Source: Mangifera indica (Eukaryota; Streptophyta; Magnoliopsida; Sapindales; Anacardiaceae). Taken from it: a stretch of DNA of 64,000 nt. The DNA is taken from contig NC_058149.1 of assembly GCF_011075055.1 (NCBI RefSeq), positions 14,514,449-14,578,448 of the forward strand, read 5' to 3'. Below the pieces are notes generated by a model, which worked only from the letters and a program-made list of their open reading frames with translations, was not told the origin of the DNA and did no database searches. Of this stretch, positions 23,377-35,135 are shown one piece after another; within the stretch, counting starts at the first letter, position 1, and each line of letters begins with the position of its first letter. The position numbers and the translations under genes were made by a program.

Positions 23377-23739
23377 GTATATATTTAGCGTTATTCCTAT
23401 GTTTAGATGTATATATTTATTGTATGTGCATATGTGTATGATATACTTTATTTGTGGTTATATATGAATGTGTATCGTATTTGATTTCATTTTTTAAATA
23501 ATCTTATCATGAAAAAACAATAAAAACGTATGATTACTCAAACATTTACACAATTGAAACAATTAGAGAAAATAAAGTAATACTGAAATAAAGTAACACT
23601 AAATTTATTACATCAAATGACAATACAATTACACATTTAAAACAATAATAAAAATATATCGGTTACATAAACCTGAAGTGTAACAATGAAGAATCATATA
23701 AAAAACAAAATTGAGTATAAACATGTCAAGATCTCGTTC

Positions 23740-24780
23740 GAAAATCTGGAAAATATAAGTCCATATCTCGTAAAACGATGAAATTCAAAAAAATGAAATT
23801 GAAATTCGAATTGTAAAAGTTGAAAAACCCTAGAATGACAACAATCGAAAAATCCTTCAGAAATCTGAAAAATACGAGTCGATATCTTGTAAAACGGTGA
23901 AATCCGAAAAAACGGAACTGAAATTCAAATTCTAAAAGTTGAAAAACCCTAGAATGACAACAAACGGAAAATCCTTCGAAAATCTAAAAAATATGAGTCG
24001 ATATCTCGTCAAACGGTGAAATTCGAAAAAACTGAATTAAAATTCAAATTGTAAAAGTTGAAAAACCCTAGAATGGCAACAATCGAAAAATCCTTCAGAA
24101 ATCTAAAAAATACGAGTCGATATCTCGTAAAACGGTGAAATCCAAAAAAACGAAACTGAAATTCAAATTCTAAAAGTTGAAAAACCCTAGAATGGCAACA
24201 AACGAAAAATCCTTCAGAAATCTGAAAAATACGAGTCGATATCTCGTCAAACGGTGAAATCTAAAAAAACGGAACTGAAATTCAAATTCTAAAAGTTGAA
24301 AAACCCTAGAATGGCAACAAACGGAAAATCCTTCGGAAATCTGAAAAATACGAGTCGATATCTCGTCAAACGGTGAAATTCGAAAAAACTGAACTAAAAT
24401 TCGAATTCTAAAAGTTGAAAAACCCTATAATGACAACAATCGAAAAATCCTTCAGAAATCTGAAAAATACGAGTCGATATCTCGTAAAACGGTGAAATCC
24501 GAAAAAACGAAATTGAAATTCGAATTCTAAAAGTTGAAAAACCCTAGAATGACAACAAACGAAAAATCCTTCAGAAATCTGAAAAATACGAGTCGATATC
24601 TCGTAAAACGATGAAATCCGAAAAAACGGAACTGAAATTCGAATTGTCAAAGTTGAAAAACTCTAGAATGGCAACAAACGGAAAATCCTTCAGAAATCTG
24701 AAAAATACGAATCGATATATCGTAAAATGATGAAATTCGAAAAAACGAAACTGAAATTCGAATTCTAAAAGTTGAAAAAT
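23740..24780 (-). repeat. right subterminal array, about nine 119-bp tandem repeats
   Basis: The marker cgagtcgatatctcg recurs about every 119 bp from about 23757 to 24709, each unit with aaaaccctagaatg and gaaattcgaattct. The units are homologous to the left array in reverse complement. The right-arm units are more alike than the left-arm units, so this array was homogenised or amplified more recently. Confidence 0.9.
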
Positions 24781-26002
24781 GAAAATGCCTTTACAATGTA
24801 AAATATCTAAAAACCCCTCATATTTATCTAAAATTTTTTAACCCCCATAATGAGTGAGGGGAGTTATATAAATGAAGAGAAGGGTAATTTTGATATTTTA
24901 GAAAAAGTTTGAAATAAATAAATAAATATCAAAATGCCTTTATAATGTAAAATATCCAAAAACCTCTCATATTTATCTAAAATTACATTAAAACCCCATA
25001 GTAAGTGGGAGAGTTATATAAATATGAGGGGAAGGGTAGTTTTGGTATTAAAAAAAGTCATATGCATTTTTTTTTTGGAACAGTGATTTTGGGCATTTTG
25101 GCTTGAAAATAGTGATTTTGGGTATTTTTGCTTAATGGGAGGGCATTTTGGCCATTTTTTAAAATTTCCCTACTTTTAATTCGAGCTCAGTTTGAATTTG
25201 ACTTAAACAAATTTAAATCAAGTTAAATCAAACTCGATCAGTTTTTGAGATTCAATCAACTCGATTTAGGTCTATCCTACATCAAACTTATGATTATAAG
25301 CTGGGGCTGACAGATGGATAAATCTTATGGGGTCAGTGTTGAATAAAGATAAAATGTGAAGGGGTCAATGGCGAGATAATGAAATTTAATAGGGGTTCAA
25401 TTATCATTTTAGGGTTATATTGATTTTTCATCCGTTTAAACTTAAAAATTTCGAAGTCCGCCATTGGAAACCATGAGCGACAACCCTGCGATAAAACTTA
25501 AAAAGATCAATATAGAATTTTAAAGGTTATATAATTTTTTTAATTATTAAATTAAAAAAATTCAAAGCCAAGGGGATCAATTAACCCTTTAAACCCCTTT
25601 CGGTTTGCCACTAATTATAGGTAGCTAATGGGTTGCCTCAAATGAAGTTAACGTTTTGCTTTGAGTTGTAAAATGGTGAGCCGAACTTTGAACAGAGGAA
25701 GAAGATTTATAATGGTATTAAAAAAACTTTTCAAAACATTTAAGTCAATTCAATAAGGAGTATACATATATATTTTTTTACTATATGTGTGCTACAAAAA
25801 TAATTAAAGAGAATAAATAATCTTTTCTCTGTTTTGTAATTCTTTTCATTTATAATGAAATTCAAAGTGACGTTTTTATGAGGCGTCCCTAACACTTACT
25901 ATTTTTATGGATGACAATCCGTATCTTATCTCATTGGAGCTAATGGAGTAAAATGGTTGTCTGCACATTGTATCAATGGAGCTAATGCTCCATCCAGCTG
26001 CT

Positions 26003-26010
26003 TATATAAA
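26003..26010 (+). promoter_or_regulatory. distal TATA segment of copy A (duplicated promoter block)
   Basis: TATATAAA within gctgcttatataaagcaacc, 253 bp upstream of the matching proximal TATA. The same paired arrangement occurs in unit B. Confidence 0.5.
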
Positions 26011-26255
26011 GCAACCCCAGAAAATAATCGTAATTCATCAAATTTATGACATGCTTTTTCAGAATAAAGATAGATTAGATTTGTGGTCAGTAGTGACATC
26101 AATACTTCTAAATCTACCACTAAATCATTACTTTTAAATGGCTATCCCTATCTTGTCTCAGTGGTGCCAATGGTGAAAAATTAACAGACAGCACATTCCA
26201 AACTCAAGTAAAGCTAAGTAGCTTGCACTTCATGCGCTTAGATCTTCCATCTGCT

Positions 26256-26263
26256 TATATAAA
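26256..26263 (+). promoter_or_regulatory. proximal TATA box of protease copy A
   Basis: TATATAAA 58 bp upstream of the ATG at 26314, in the conserved block ctgcttatataaagcaaccc. Confidence 0.65.
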
Positions 26264-26313
26264 GCAACCCCAGAAAACAAAGTCTGCACGTTCTAGTGAG
26301 CTTCTTGCCCTCC

Positions 26314-28061
26314 ATGTATCTCAGGTTTCTCGTCCAAGCTTTCTTTCTTTTTTTATGCCTTCTATGTTCTATGAACAAAAGTCATGCTGAACAACCTGAA
26401 GCCCAACTCTCTGATAGTCACATTGTCAAGGTCACTTCTCTTTTGCCCCCAACTGTTTGCAACCGCAATTCCACCAAAGGTTATGTGCAATGTTTTGATC
26501 TTCCATAGTTTTGTTGTAATTATTATTGAGCATCTGACTGAATATTATGTCTTGCTGTTTCAGTTCCGAGCAAAGCATCTCTGGAGGTTGTAAGCAGATA
26601 TGGCCCATGCTCGTACATTAATAAGGACAAAGTAAAAGCTCTTAATTACTCGGAAATTCTGCGCAAAGACCGAGCCCGAGCCAAATACATTCAATCCAGA
26701 CTCTTCAAGCTCAAACATTCTGGCAGTGATGATGACCACTCAAAGGAAACAGAGGCTTTTTCGGTGGGTACCAAGCCTATTAAAGCATCCGGGACATCCA
26801 TCGAGTTCTACATCCCTGCATCCCTGGGAACGCCAGGACAAAAGGTTAATCTACTTTTGGACACGGGTAGCGACATCACTTGGACACAGATCACCCCATG
26901 CCTTAAATGCTTCAAACAGAAAACCCCTTATTTGATCCATCCAAATCCTCCTCGTTTTCTGTTGTTTCATGCCGGTCATCAGCCTGTTTACCAGGTACAA
27001 ATACATATCTGTAACACTCTTAAGCTAAATCCCACCTTCCCGCAAAGCATTGGAGATATTAGATATGTATAAACATCCCATGAACATGTGAATTCTTAAC
27101 AGTATTGGTAGTTTGATAATGGTAATTTGACCTGTATGCATGCACCAATTCCTTTCGTAGCATTAACTGAACTTTGTAACAAGAAATTTTTTTATTAATG
27201 TTCCTGCAGATTTCGACCCAGTTTGCAATAATGAAAACCAGTGCGTCTACGATTCCTCATACGGCAGTGGCCGTTCCATTGGCGTTGTAGCAACTGAAAA
27301 GTTAACCATTATAAACCGTCACTATGGTACATTTGTCAAATACCCTTACATTTTTGGCTGTGGCCTAAACAATTCACTCGATTTTGACTTGGATGGAGCA
27401 TCTGGCTTAATTGGTCTTGATCGAAATCCATCATCCTTTATATCACAAACTTCCAAAAATACTTTTCATACTGCTATCCCTCATCTTATAGTTCCACTGG
27501 ATACATAACCTTCGGCAGGACTGATGATGATAAACAATACAAATTCGTCAAGTTCACTCCAATACCCACTTCTCCAAAAGAGTCTCAGTATTACGATATT
27601 ATCTTAACCGAATGGCCGTCGCTGGAGAAAAGCTACCCGTACCCGGTTCAGAGTATAGTAAATCAGGAGGGATAATTGATTCAGGAACGAGCTTCACGTC
27701 ACTGCCACCATCTGTGTATGCAGCCCTGGAATCAGCTTTCCGTAAGAAAATGTCAAATTATAAGATGATAAAACCAGGGAGCAATGATGACTTTGATACT
27801 TGTTATGATTTAAGCAAGTACGATGAAGTTGTAATACCAAAGATTTCGATCTTCTTCAAAGGCGGGGTTGAATTGGAGCTGGGGGTGAAGGGAATTGTGG
27901 TCGTTCTTAAAAAGGATTTAAGCCAAGTGTGTTTAGCTTTTAGTAAAAGCTCTGAATCTGATGAAACTCTGATCTTGGGAAATTTTCAGCTAAGGGGAAT
28001 AGAGGTGCACCATGATTTTGTCGGTCAGAGGGTTGGGTTTGGTCCTGGTGGTTGCAGCTGA
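26314..28061 (+). pseudogene. aspartyl protease copy A, three one-base deletions
   Basis: Exons are 26314-26479, 26564-26994 and 27210-28061 with good GT-AG sites, and the whole family architecture is present. Compared with copy C, three single bases are missing: one C in the C-run at about 26924-26927 (turning TPLFDPS into TPYLIHP), one base near 27453-27459 before KYFSYC, and one G near 27610 before MAVAG. Both catalytic triplets (DTGSDITW, DSGTSFTS) survive in separate frames. The cysteine-rich insert reads QITPCLKC, with the first Cys replaced by Ile as in copy C. All three losses are in short homopolymers, so sequencing error should be considered. As read, it is a pseudogene. Confidence 0.85.
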
Positions 28062-29395
28062 ACCTGCACTTGAAAATTAACAAGAAGAAACTCTTGTGCT
28101 TCAATTAATGTTTGAAATATTAATGTATTCCCAAGTAATATTGAATAAAGTTTGGTATGGACGACGGACAAATTTAGAGAAATAAGTTTCTGCCATCAAA
28201 GTCAATTCAAATTCTGCAAGATCCGTTCTATCGTTGTTTTCTGTGTCAGCTGTTTCTGCAGCAACTTCTTAGGTTATCTTTCGGTTTTACTTAACTCCTC
28301 CCTTTCGCTTATCTTTCGGTAAAATAGAGATTTTAGTCGAATGTGGGTCGACGAAATTTGAAAGCTCAAAGCACAACCTACAACATAAAAGCCATGTTTT
28401 TATGGGTTTTTTGACGGATCAATTTGCCAAAAATTGATTTTTTTCTATTTCATAATTATTCTTTTAATAAACGAGAACAATAACTTTAAATTTTTATTGA
28501 AAAACTCTCGTTTATAATGGACGAAAACTGTTACTATATGCTAATAAAAATTAAGTTAATAAAATTAAAAAAAAAAAACTTATGATTCATGTGAAAAAAT
28601 AAACTTATATACATACAATTATCTTATATTTTCACTTTTATTCGTATCTAAATTCTTTAAATCTTTAAATTCATCATTAGCAACACAATTTTGTATTTTT
28701 AAATATGTTATCATTCAATTCTTTCATGCATATAATAATGTTAACAACATTTAGATATAAACTTCATTTTCTATCATTTGATATATATTTATATTTATTA
28801 AAAGTTAATTTTGATACTATAATAGAGATTTGAAACGTTAGTAAATCATTTATTATGATGAAAATTATAGGATAAGTTTTTCAAATTTATTTTTCAGGTC
28901 ATGTAAAAATATCAAATTGATTGTTATTAATATTTAAATATTTTGTAAATTCATTAATTGAAGTGATTGAATTTATCAACTGTTTATATTTAGTAAAAAT
29001 ATACCAAATATATTGTTTACCTTTTGAATAATTTAATTTAAACGTGATTGTTCTAGATTTTTTCAAATAACTTAACAAATTTTTTACTCTGAATAATTTT
29101 TTTCAGTCTTTTACAAAAGATAAAGCAAACAATATAGATATAGCCCACCATGTTTGTCGCCTGTGATATAATCCATATATTTGTGGCTCATGCGAGGTTG
29201 GGTGGCGCCAAAAAATGTGGGTTATGCTAGGACAATATAGTGTCACATGTAGATATATCTATCATATCCTTAATTATGGAGGATTTTCTCTATCTTCGTT
29301 CTTATTTATTTGAGAGAATTTCTATCTCGTACAAAAAAAAAGTGCGACATAAATCCTAATTAAAAAAAAGATTATCACCTTTTTCAGTGGGATAT
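28062..29395 (+). other. 3' flank of copy A
   Basis: Conserved 3' UTR with AATAAA near 28145, followed by AT-rich sequence homologous to 33911-35135 and 62295-63767. No gene seen. Confidence 0.6.
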
Positions 29396-30011
29396 TGTCA
29401 CAAGTTGACGATCCCGTCAGCAAACCTATACTACACTTAGTAGCACATTGCGCTAAGTCAACTTTTACCCTCAAACAATTTCACGCTTGTTGTAATACGT
29501 TAATAGCGGAAACGATTCAAGAATACATAACAACTCACACAAAGGATATGAGACAGTGAAAGTGCTGCAAAAAAATAAGTGTTTTACTTGAAGATTGCTT
29601 GAATAAAATCTGTACAAAGAGACTTTTATATAGGCACACAAAAATAAATGTAGTTCCTACTACTCAACTACACAATGCCTAAAAATCTACTTTACATACA
29701 ATGGATTTTCCCTTCCCTATGCCAAGCCACCCTTAGCCAGCTGCGTACCCAAGGTGATAAAGATAAAGATTCATATACAAGTGGTTGTCACACCCTTGCA
29801 CTCCCTTGGCTCACTTGCTGGAATATTGTAGAATAATCTGGAACTCTGGTTGTTGGATCCCTTGGCCCGAACTCCCTTGTTATGGCTATTGGATAATGGG
29901 TTGGACGCCTCACATTGTTGTTACACTCTTGCTTGAACCTGGCCTGGACTGGCGTTCACACTGTTGCGCTTCAACAGCTCTTGCTGCACTTGCACTTGTC
30001 GGCTTGTGACA
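29396..30011 (-). mobile_element. probable solo LTR, minus orientation (unit A)
   Basis: This 616-bp block begins TGTCACAAG and ends CTTGTGACA. Read on the minus strand it has a TATA-like TATATAAAAG, followed by the leader-like sequence expected inside an LTR. The unrelated-looking sequence is absent at the homologous place near 48670, where the flanks meet. No clear 5-bp duplication is visible. The 74-codon frame inside is not a gene. Copies occur at 35136-35750 and from 63768. Confidence 0.6.
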
Positions 30012-30218
30012 ATACCATCTTAATGCTCTTTGGATCCAAATCTCTCATGCGCTAATTAACACTGCAAATGACATTTGGCAGAAACATGAAAGACATATTA
30101 TTGGTTATCCTCTTATAACTTAATACAATCACATATCTTATCAAGTAATTGAGATAAATTTGCAGCGACATGACCAGTTTGAAGAAGATGATCTTTAATT
30201 AGTCGGGTAATTGGCCTA

Positions 30219-30365
30219 CTACCAACCCCTCAGAGCAAACCCGCCCATTTCTCCGACGCCGTCATGCACCACCTCTGTCTTCTTTTGTTGTATGTTTCCA
30301 AAAATAGCTACTTGATCTGCACCATTTGTGGGACTGAAAGCTAGATACACCGTCGACCCACCAAG
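30219..30365 (-). pseudogene. C-terminal relic of second-clade aspartyl protease (unit A)
   Basis: On the minus strand it reads GGSTVYLAFSPTNGADQVAI, FGN and then the family C terminus, with the final Cys replaced by Trp before TAG. It abuts the second solo LTR at 30366. The remainder of the exon, still present in unit B, was lost at the duplication junction. Confidence 0.8.
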
Positions 30366-30803
30366 TGTTGATTTTTAATAGAGATTTGTATGCGAAGAAA
30401 ACATGAAAAAATGCGAAAACAGAGGAGAGAAAAGGGAAAAAACAGAGAGCTGGAACGGAAGACGTTTTTGGCTGTGAAAAGCCTACATGTTCTATTCTTT
30501 GTCATACATTTATATTTACATTAGTTCCACTAAATTCATGTACAACAGCAGCTTAAAATAAGCTTACACATACAATTTCTTACAAGCTAACCAAACCTGC
30601 ATTATCAAAGTACACCAAACACAACTACTGCAATTTTGGTTTGGTTGCAATCTAACCAAAAACATTACAAAATGGTTAAGTTTGTCATCACTTTAAGGCT
30701 ACAAAAATAATCCACATCAGCTTCAACTTTCTGCACCAAAACCGTCTTCAAAAATTCAGAATTTTCCAGCAGCCAACTTCACTGCTCCATAGCTCCATAG
30801 CTT
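30366..30803 (-). mobile_element. solo LTR, truncated at the duplication junction (unit A)
   Basis: Copy of 36105-36540 preceded by the same CCAAG. Its far end is cut at the unit A/B junction, so the second CCAAG duplication is missing. The insertion therefore predates the segmental duplication. Confidence 0.75.
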
Positions 30804-31130
30804 TCAAGATTCAGTCAGCTCGATTTAGGTTTATCCTATATCAAACTTATGATTATAAGCTGTGGCAGACACATGGATAAATCTTATGGGGTCAGTTGAA
30901 TAAAAATAAAATGTAAAGGGGTCAATTGAAGATAATGAAATATGAATGGGGTTCAATTTTTATTATTTTAGGGTTATATTGATTTTTCATCTATTAAACT
31001 TAAAAATTTCAAAGTCCGCCATTGGAAACAATAAGCGACAACCCTGCGATAAAACTTAAAAAGATCAATATAGAATTTTAAAGGTTATATAATTTTTTTA
31101 ATTATTAAATTAAAAAAATTCAAAGCCAAG

Positions 31131-31398
31131 TAGGGCTGGATTCGAGCCGAGCCGAGCTCGGCTCGCAGCCAGCTCGGGCTCGGCTCGGCTTTTTGAGGGC
31201 CGGCTCGAGTTCGGCTCGGTAACGGTTCGGCTCGGCTCGTTTTTTATATCAAAACGACACCGTTTTGTATATATATATAAATCAAAACGACGTCGTTTTG
31301 TATAAAAAAATTTTAAAAAAATATACCGAACCAATCCGAGCCAGCTCGGGCTCGGCTCGAGCTCGAGCTCGAGCTGGCTCGGTTCGAATCCAGCCCTA
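31131..31398. mobile_element. hAT-like MITE specific to unit B
   Basis: 268 bp with inverted ends TAGGGCTGGATTCGA and TCGAATCCAGCCCTA and a perfect 8-bp duplication AAGCCAAG (31123-31130 and 31399-31406). Unit A has the uninterrupted single AAGCCAAG site near 25565. The body is made of GAGCCGAGCTCGGCTC-type palindromes around an AAACGAC core. It inserted after the tandem duplication. The 111-codon minus frame is an artefact. Confidence 0.92.
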
Positions 31399-31596
31399 AA
31401 GCCAAGGGGATCAATTAACCCTTTAAACCCCTTTCGGTTTGCCACTAATTATAGGTAGCTAATGGGTTGCCTCAAATGAAGTTAACGTTTTGCTTTGAGT
31501 TGTAAAATGGTGAGCCGAATTTTGAACAGAGGAAGAAGATTTATAATGGTATTAAAAAAAACTTTTCAAAACATTTAAGTTAATTCAATAAGGAGT

Positions 31597-31723
<127 letters not shown>

Positions 31724-32117
31724 TCAAAGTGACGTTTTTATGAGGTGTCCCTAACACTTACTATTTTTATGGATGACAATCCATATCTTATCTCATTGGA
31801 GCTAATGGAGTAAAATGGTTGTCTGCACATTGTATCAATGGAGCTAATGCTCCATCCAGCTGCTTATATAAAGCAACCCCAGAAAATAATCGTAATTCAT
31901 CAAATTTATGACATGCTTTTACAGAATAAAGATAGATTAGATTTGTGGTCAGTAGTGACATCAATACTTCTAAATCTACCACTAAATCATTACTTTTAAA
32001 TGGCTATCCCTATCTTGTCTCAGTGGTGCCAATGGTGAAAAATTAACAGTCAGCACATTCCAAACTCAAGTAAAGCTAAGTAGCTTGCACTTCATGCGCT
32101 TAGATCTTCCATCTGCT

Positions 32118-32125
32118 TATATAAA
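32118..32125 (+). promoter_or_regulatory. proximal TATA box of protease copy B
   Basis: TATATAAA 59 bp upstream of the ATG at 32177. A duplicate lies about 250 bp further upstream (near 31865). Confidence 0.65.
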
Positions 32126-32176
32126 GCAACCCCAGAAACACAAAGTCTGCACGTTCTAGTGAGCTTCTTGCCCTCC

Positions 32177-33910
32177 ATGTATCTCAGGTTTCTCCTCCAA
32201 GCTTTCTTTCTTTTTTTATGCCTTCTATGTTCTATGAACAAAAGTCATGCTGAACAACCTGAAGCCCAACTCTCTGATAGTCACATTGTCAAGGTCACTT
32301 CTCTTTTGCCCCCAAATGTTTGCAACCGCAATTCCACCAAAGGTTATGTGCAATGTTTTGATCTTCCATAGTTTTGTTGTAATTATTATTGAGGATCTGA
32401 CTGAATATTATGTTTTGCTGTTTCAGTTCCGAGCAAAGCATCTCTGGAGGTTGTAAGCAGATATGGCCCATGCTCGTACATTAATAAGGACAAAGTAAAA
32501 GCTCTTAATTACTCGGAAATTCTGCGCAAAGACCGAGCCCGAGCCAAATACATTCAATCCAGACTCTTCAAGCTCAAACATTCTGGCAGTGATGATGACC
32601 ACTCAAAGGAAACAGAGGCTTTTTCGGTGGGCACCAAGCCTGATATATCAGCTGGGGTATCCACCGAGTTCTACATCACTGCATCCCTGGGAACGCCAGG
32701 ACAAAGGGTTAATCTCCTTTTGGACACCGGTAGCGACATCACTTTTACACAGTGCACGCCATGCCTTGATTGCTTCAAACAGAAAACACCCTTATTTGAT
32801 CCATCCAAATCCTCCTCGTTTTCCGTCGTTCCATGCACATCGTCAGCCTGTTTATCAGGTACAAATATATATTTGTAACACTCTTAAGTTAAATCCCACC
32901 TTCGCGCAAAGCACTAGAGCCATTAGGTATGTATGAACATCCTACAGACATAATTCTTAACAGTACTGATAATTTGATACATATGCATGCACCAATTCCT
33001 TTTGGATCGATGATAGAACTTTGTAACAAGAAATTAGCTGATTACTGTTCCTGCAGATTTCGAACCAGTTTGCAATAAAGCGAACCAGTGCATCTACAGT
33101 CAATCATACGGCAGTGGTAGTTCCTCTGGCGTCGTAGCAACTGAAAAGTTGACCATTATAAACCGCCGCTCTGGTACATTTGTCAAATACCCTTACATTT
33201 TTGGATGTGGCCTAAACAATTCAGTCGACGTTGCATTGGGTGGAGAAACTGGCATAATTGGTCTTGATCGATTTCCAGCATCCTTTATATCACAAACTTC
33301 CCAAAAATACTTTTCTTACTGCTTTCCCTCATCTTATAGCTCCCCTGGATACATTACCTTCGGCAAGACTGATGATGATAAACAATACAAATTCGTCAAG
33401 TTCACTCCAATACCCACTTCTCCAAAAGAGTCTGAGTATTACGATATTATCTTAACCGGAATGGCCGTCGCTGGAGAAAAGCTACCCGTACCCGGTTCAG
33501 AGTATAGTAAATCAGGAGGGATAATTGATTCAGGAACGACCTTCACGTCACTGCCACCATCTGTGTATGCAGCCCTGGAATCAGCTTTCCGTAAGAAAAT
33601 GTCAAATTATAAGATGATAAAACCAGGGAGCAATGATGACTTTGATTCTTGTTATGATTTGAGCAAGTACGATGAAGTTGTAATACCAAAGATTTCGATC
33701 TTCTTCAAAGGCGGGGTTGAATTGGAGCTGGGGGTGAAGGGAATTGTGGTCGTTCTTAAAAAGGATTTAAGCCAAGTGTGTTTAGCTTTTAGTAAAAGCT
33801 CTGAATCTGATGAAACTCTGATCTTGGGAAATTTTCAGCTAAGGGGAATAGAGGTGCACCATGATTTTGTTGGTCAGAGGGTTGGGTTTGGTCCTGGTGG
33901 TTGCAGCTGA
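32177..33910 (+). CDS. nepenthesin-type aspartyl protease copy B, intact, 3 exons
   Basis: Exons are 32177-32342, 32427-32858 and 33057-33910, giving 483 codons plus TGA with phase-1 GT-AG introns. The start is the ATG of MYLRFLLQ; the frame upstream offers only GTG. The protein has a signal peptide ending near SHAEQ, a propeptide with LRKDRARAKYIQSR, first catalytic site DTGSDITF, the full cysteine set in the insert (QCTPCLDC, PCTSSAC), flap SYGSGSS, second site DSGTTFTS and the C terminus FGPGGCS. It is the only plus-strand copy that keeps both the frame and every conserved cysteine. The middle (about 32631-33375, including intron 2) matches copy D and the ends match copy A, so it is a conversion mosaic. 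AATAAA lies at 33993. Confidence 0.9.
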
Positions 33911-35135
33911 ACGTGCACTTGAAAATTAACAAGAAGAAATTCTTGTACTTCAATTTATGCTTGAAATATTAATGTATTCCCAAGTAATATTGAATAAAGT
34001 TTGGTATGGACGACCGACAAATTTAGAGAAATAAGTTTCTGCCATCAAAGTCAATTCAAATTCTGCAAGATCCGTTCTATCGTTGTTCTGTGTTTCAGCT
34101 GTTTCTGCAGCAACTTCGCAGGTTATCTTTCGGTTTTACTTAACTCCTCCCTTCGCGCAGGTATAGACAATCCTACAAATACACGGACAGACGATCCAAA
34201 TCTCTCAAAAACTATTCACGTTGACTTATTCTATCATACTCTTCGATGAGTTATCACGGGAGGATACCGTTTATTGATCATGTCATGCTAAGACATGGTA
34301 AAATAGAGATTTTAGTAGGATGTGGGTCGACGAAATTTGAAAGCTCAAAGCACAACCTACAACATAAAAGCCATGTTTTTATGGGTTTTTTGACGGATCA
34401 ATTTGCCAAAAATTGATTTTTTTTTTATTTCATAATTATTCTTTTAATATTTAGATATAAACTTCATGCATAATAATGTCAACAATATTTAGATATAAAC
34501 TTCATTTTCTATCATCTGATACATATTTATATCTATTAAAAGTTAATTTTGATACTATAATAGAAATTTGAGATGTTAGTAAATCATTTATTATGAAGAA
34601 AATTATAGGATAAGTTTTTTGAATTTATTTTTCAGCTCATGTAAAAATATCAAATCGATTGTTATTAATATTTAAATATTTTGTAAATTCGTTAACTGAA
34701 GTGATTAAATCTATCAACTGTTCATATTTAGTAAAAATATACCAAATATGTTGTTTACCTTTGGAAGAACTTAATTTAAACGTGATTGTTCTAGATTTTT
34801 TCAAATAATTTAATAAAATTTTGTACTCTCAATTTTTTTTTAAGAGTGTTTAACAATAGATAAAGCAAATAATATAGATATAGCCCACCATGTTTGTCGC
34901 TTGTGATATAATCCATATATTTGTGGGTCGTGCGAGGTTGGGTGGTGCCAAAAAATATGGGTTATGCTAAGACAATATAGAGTCATATGTAGATATATTT
35001 ATCATATTCCTGATGATTGAGAATTTTCTCTATCCTCATTCCTATTTGTTTGAGAGAATTTCTATCTCGTATAAGAAAAAGAGTGGCATAAATCCTAATT
35101 AAAAAAAAAAATTGTCATCTTTTTTAGTGGCACAT
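33911..35135 (+). other. 3' flank of copy B
   Basis: 3' UTR and AT-rich sequence homologous to the flanks of copies A and C. No gene seen. Confidence 0.6.

Larger units (their letters stand above)
20420..25170. mobile_element. non-autonomous Mutator-like element with inverted subterminal 119-bp repeat arrays
   Basis: The ends are GGGAAAATTTAAAAA and TTTTTTAAAATTTCCC, with perfect 9-bp target duplications TACTTTTAA (20411-20419 and 25171-25179). From left to right it holds a directly repeated block of about 580 bp with gene-promoter-like features (20505-21600), about nine 119-bp tandem repeats (21900-22980), a short exon-like fragment resembling DUF1985 (23165-23376) and about nine more repeats in inverted orientation (23740-24780). 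The right end carries two copies of an 'aaaatgcctttacaatgtaaaatatc' type unit. No transposase is present, so it depends on a related autonomous element. It splits the upstream region of protease copy A. Confidence 0.85.
25243..30803 (+). repeat. tandem segmental duplication, unit A
   Basis: This segment and 30803-36540 share order and sequence throughout: an upstream block, protease gene, 616-bp solo LTR, minus-strand protease relic and second solo LTR. The junction lies within the end of the second solo LTR (catagctt). Unit A lacks the hAT MITE and long AT microsatellite present in unit B, and has its own deletion of about 150 bp near 28310. A third copy starts near 60360. Confidence 0.85.

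Noticed and set aside
21900..24780. CRISPR-like or centromeric satellite array
   Set aside because: The repeats are adjacent without unique spacers, occur in two inverted blocks and sit within a transposon with target duplications.
29785..30009. 74-codon frame present in both units A and B
   Set aside because: It lies inside the probable solo LTR on the strand opposite to its TATA box, and is preserved only because the duplication is recent.
31110..31445. 111-codon minus-strand frame rich in Glu, Leu, Ser and Arg
   Set aside because: It crosses the ends of the hAT MITE and consists of its palindromic repeats.
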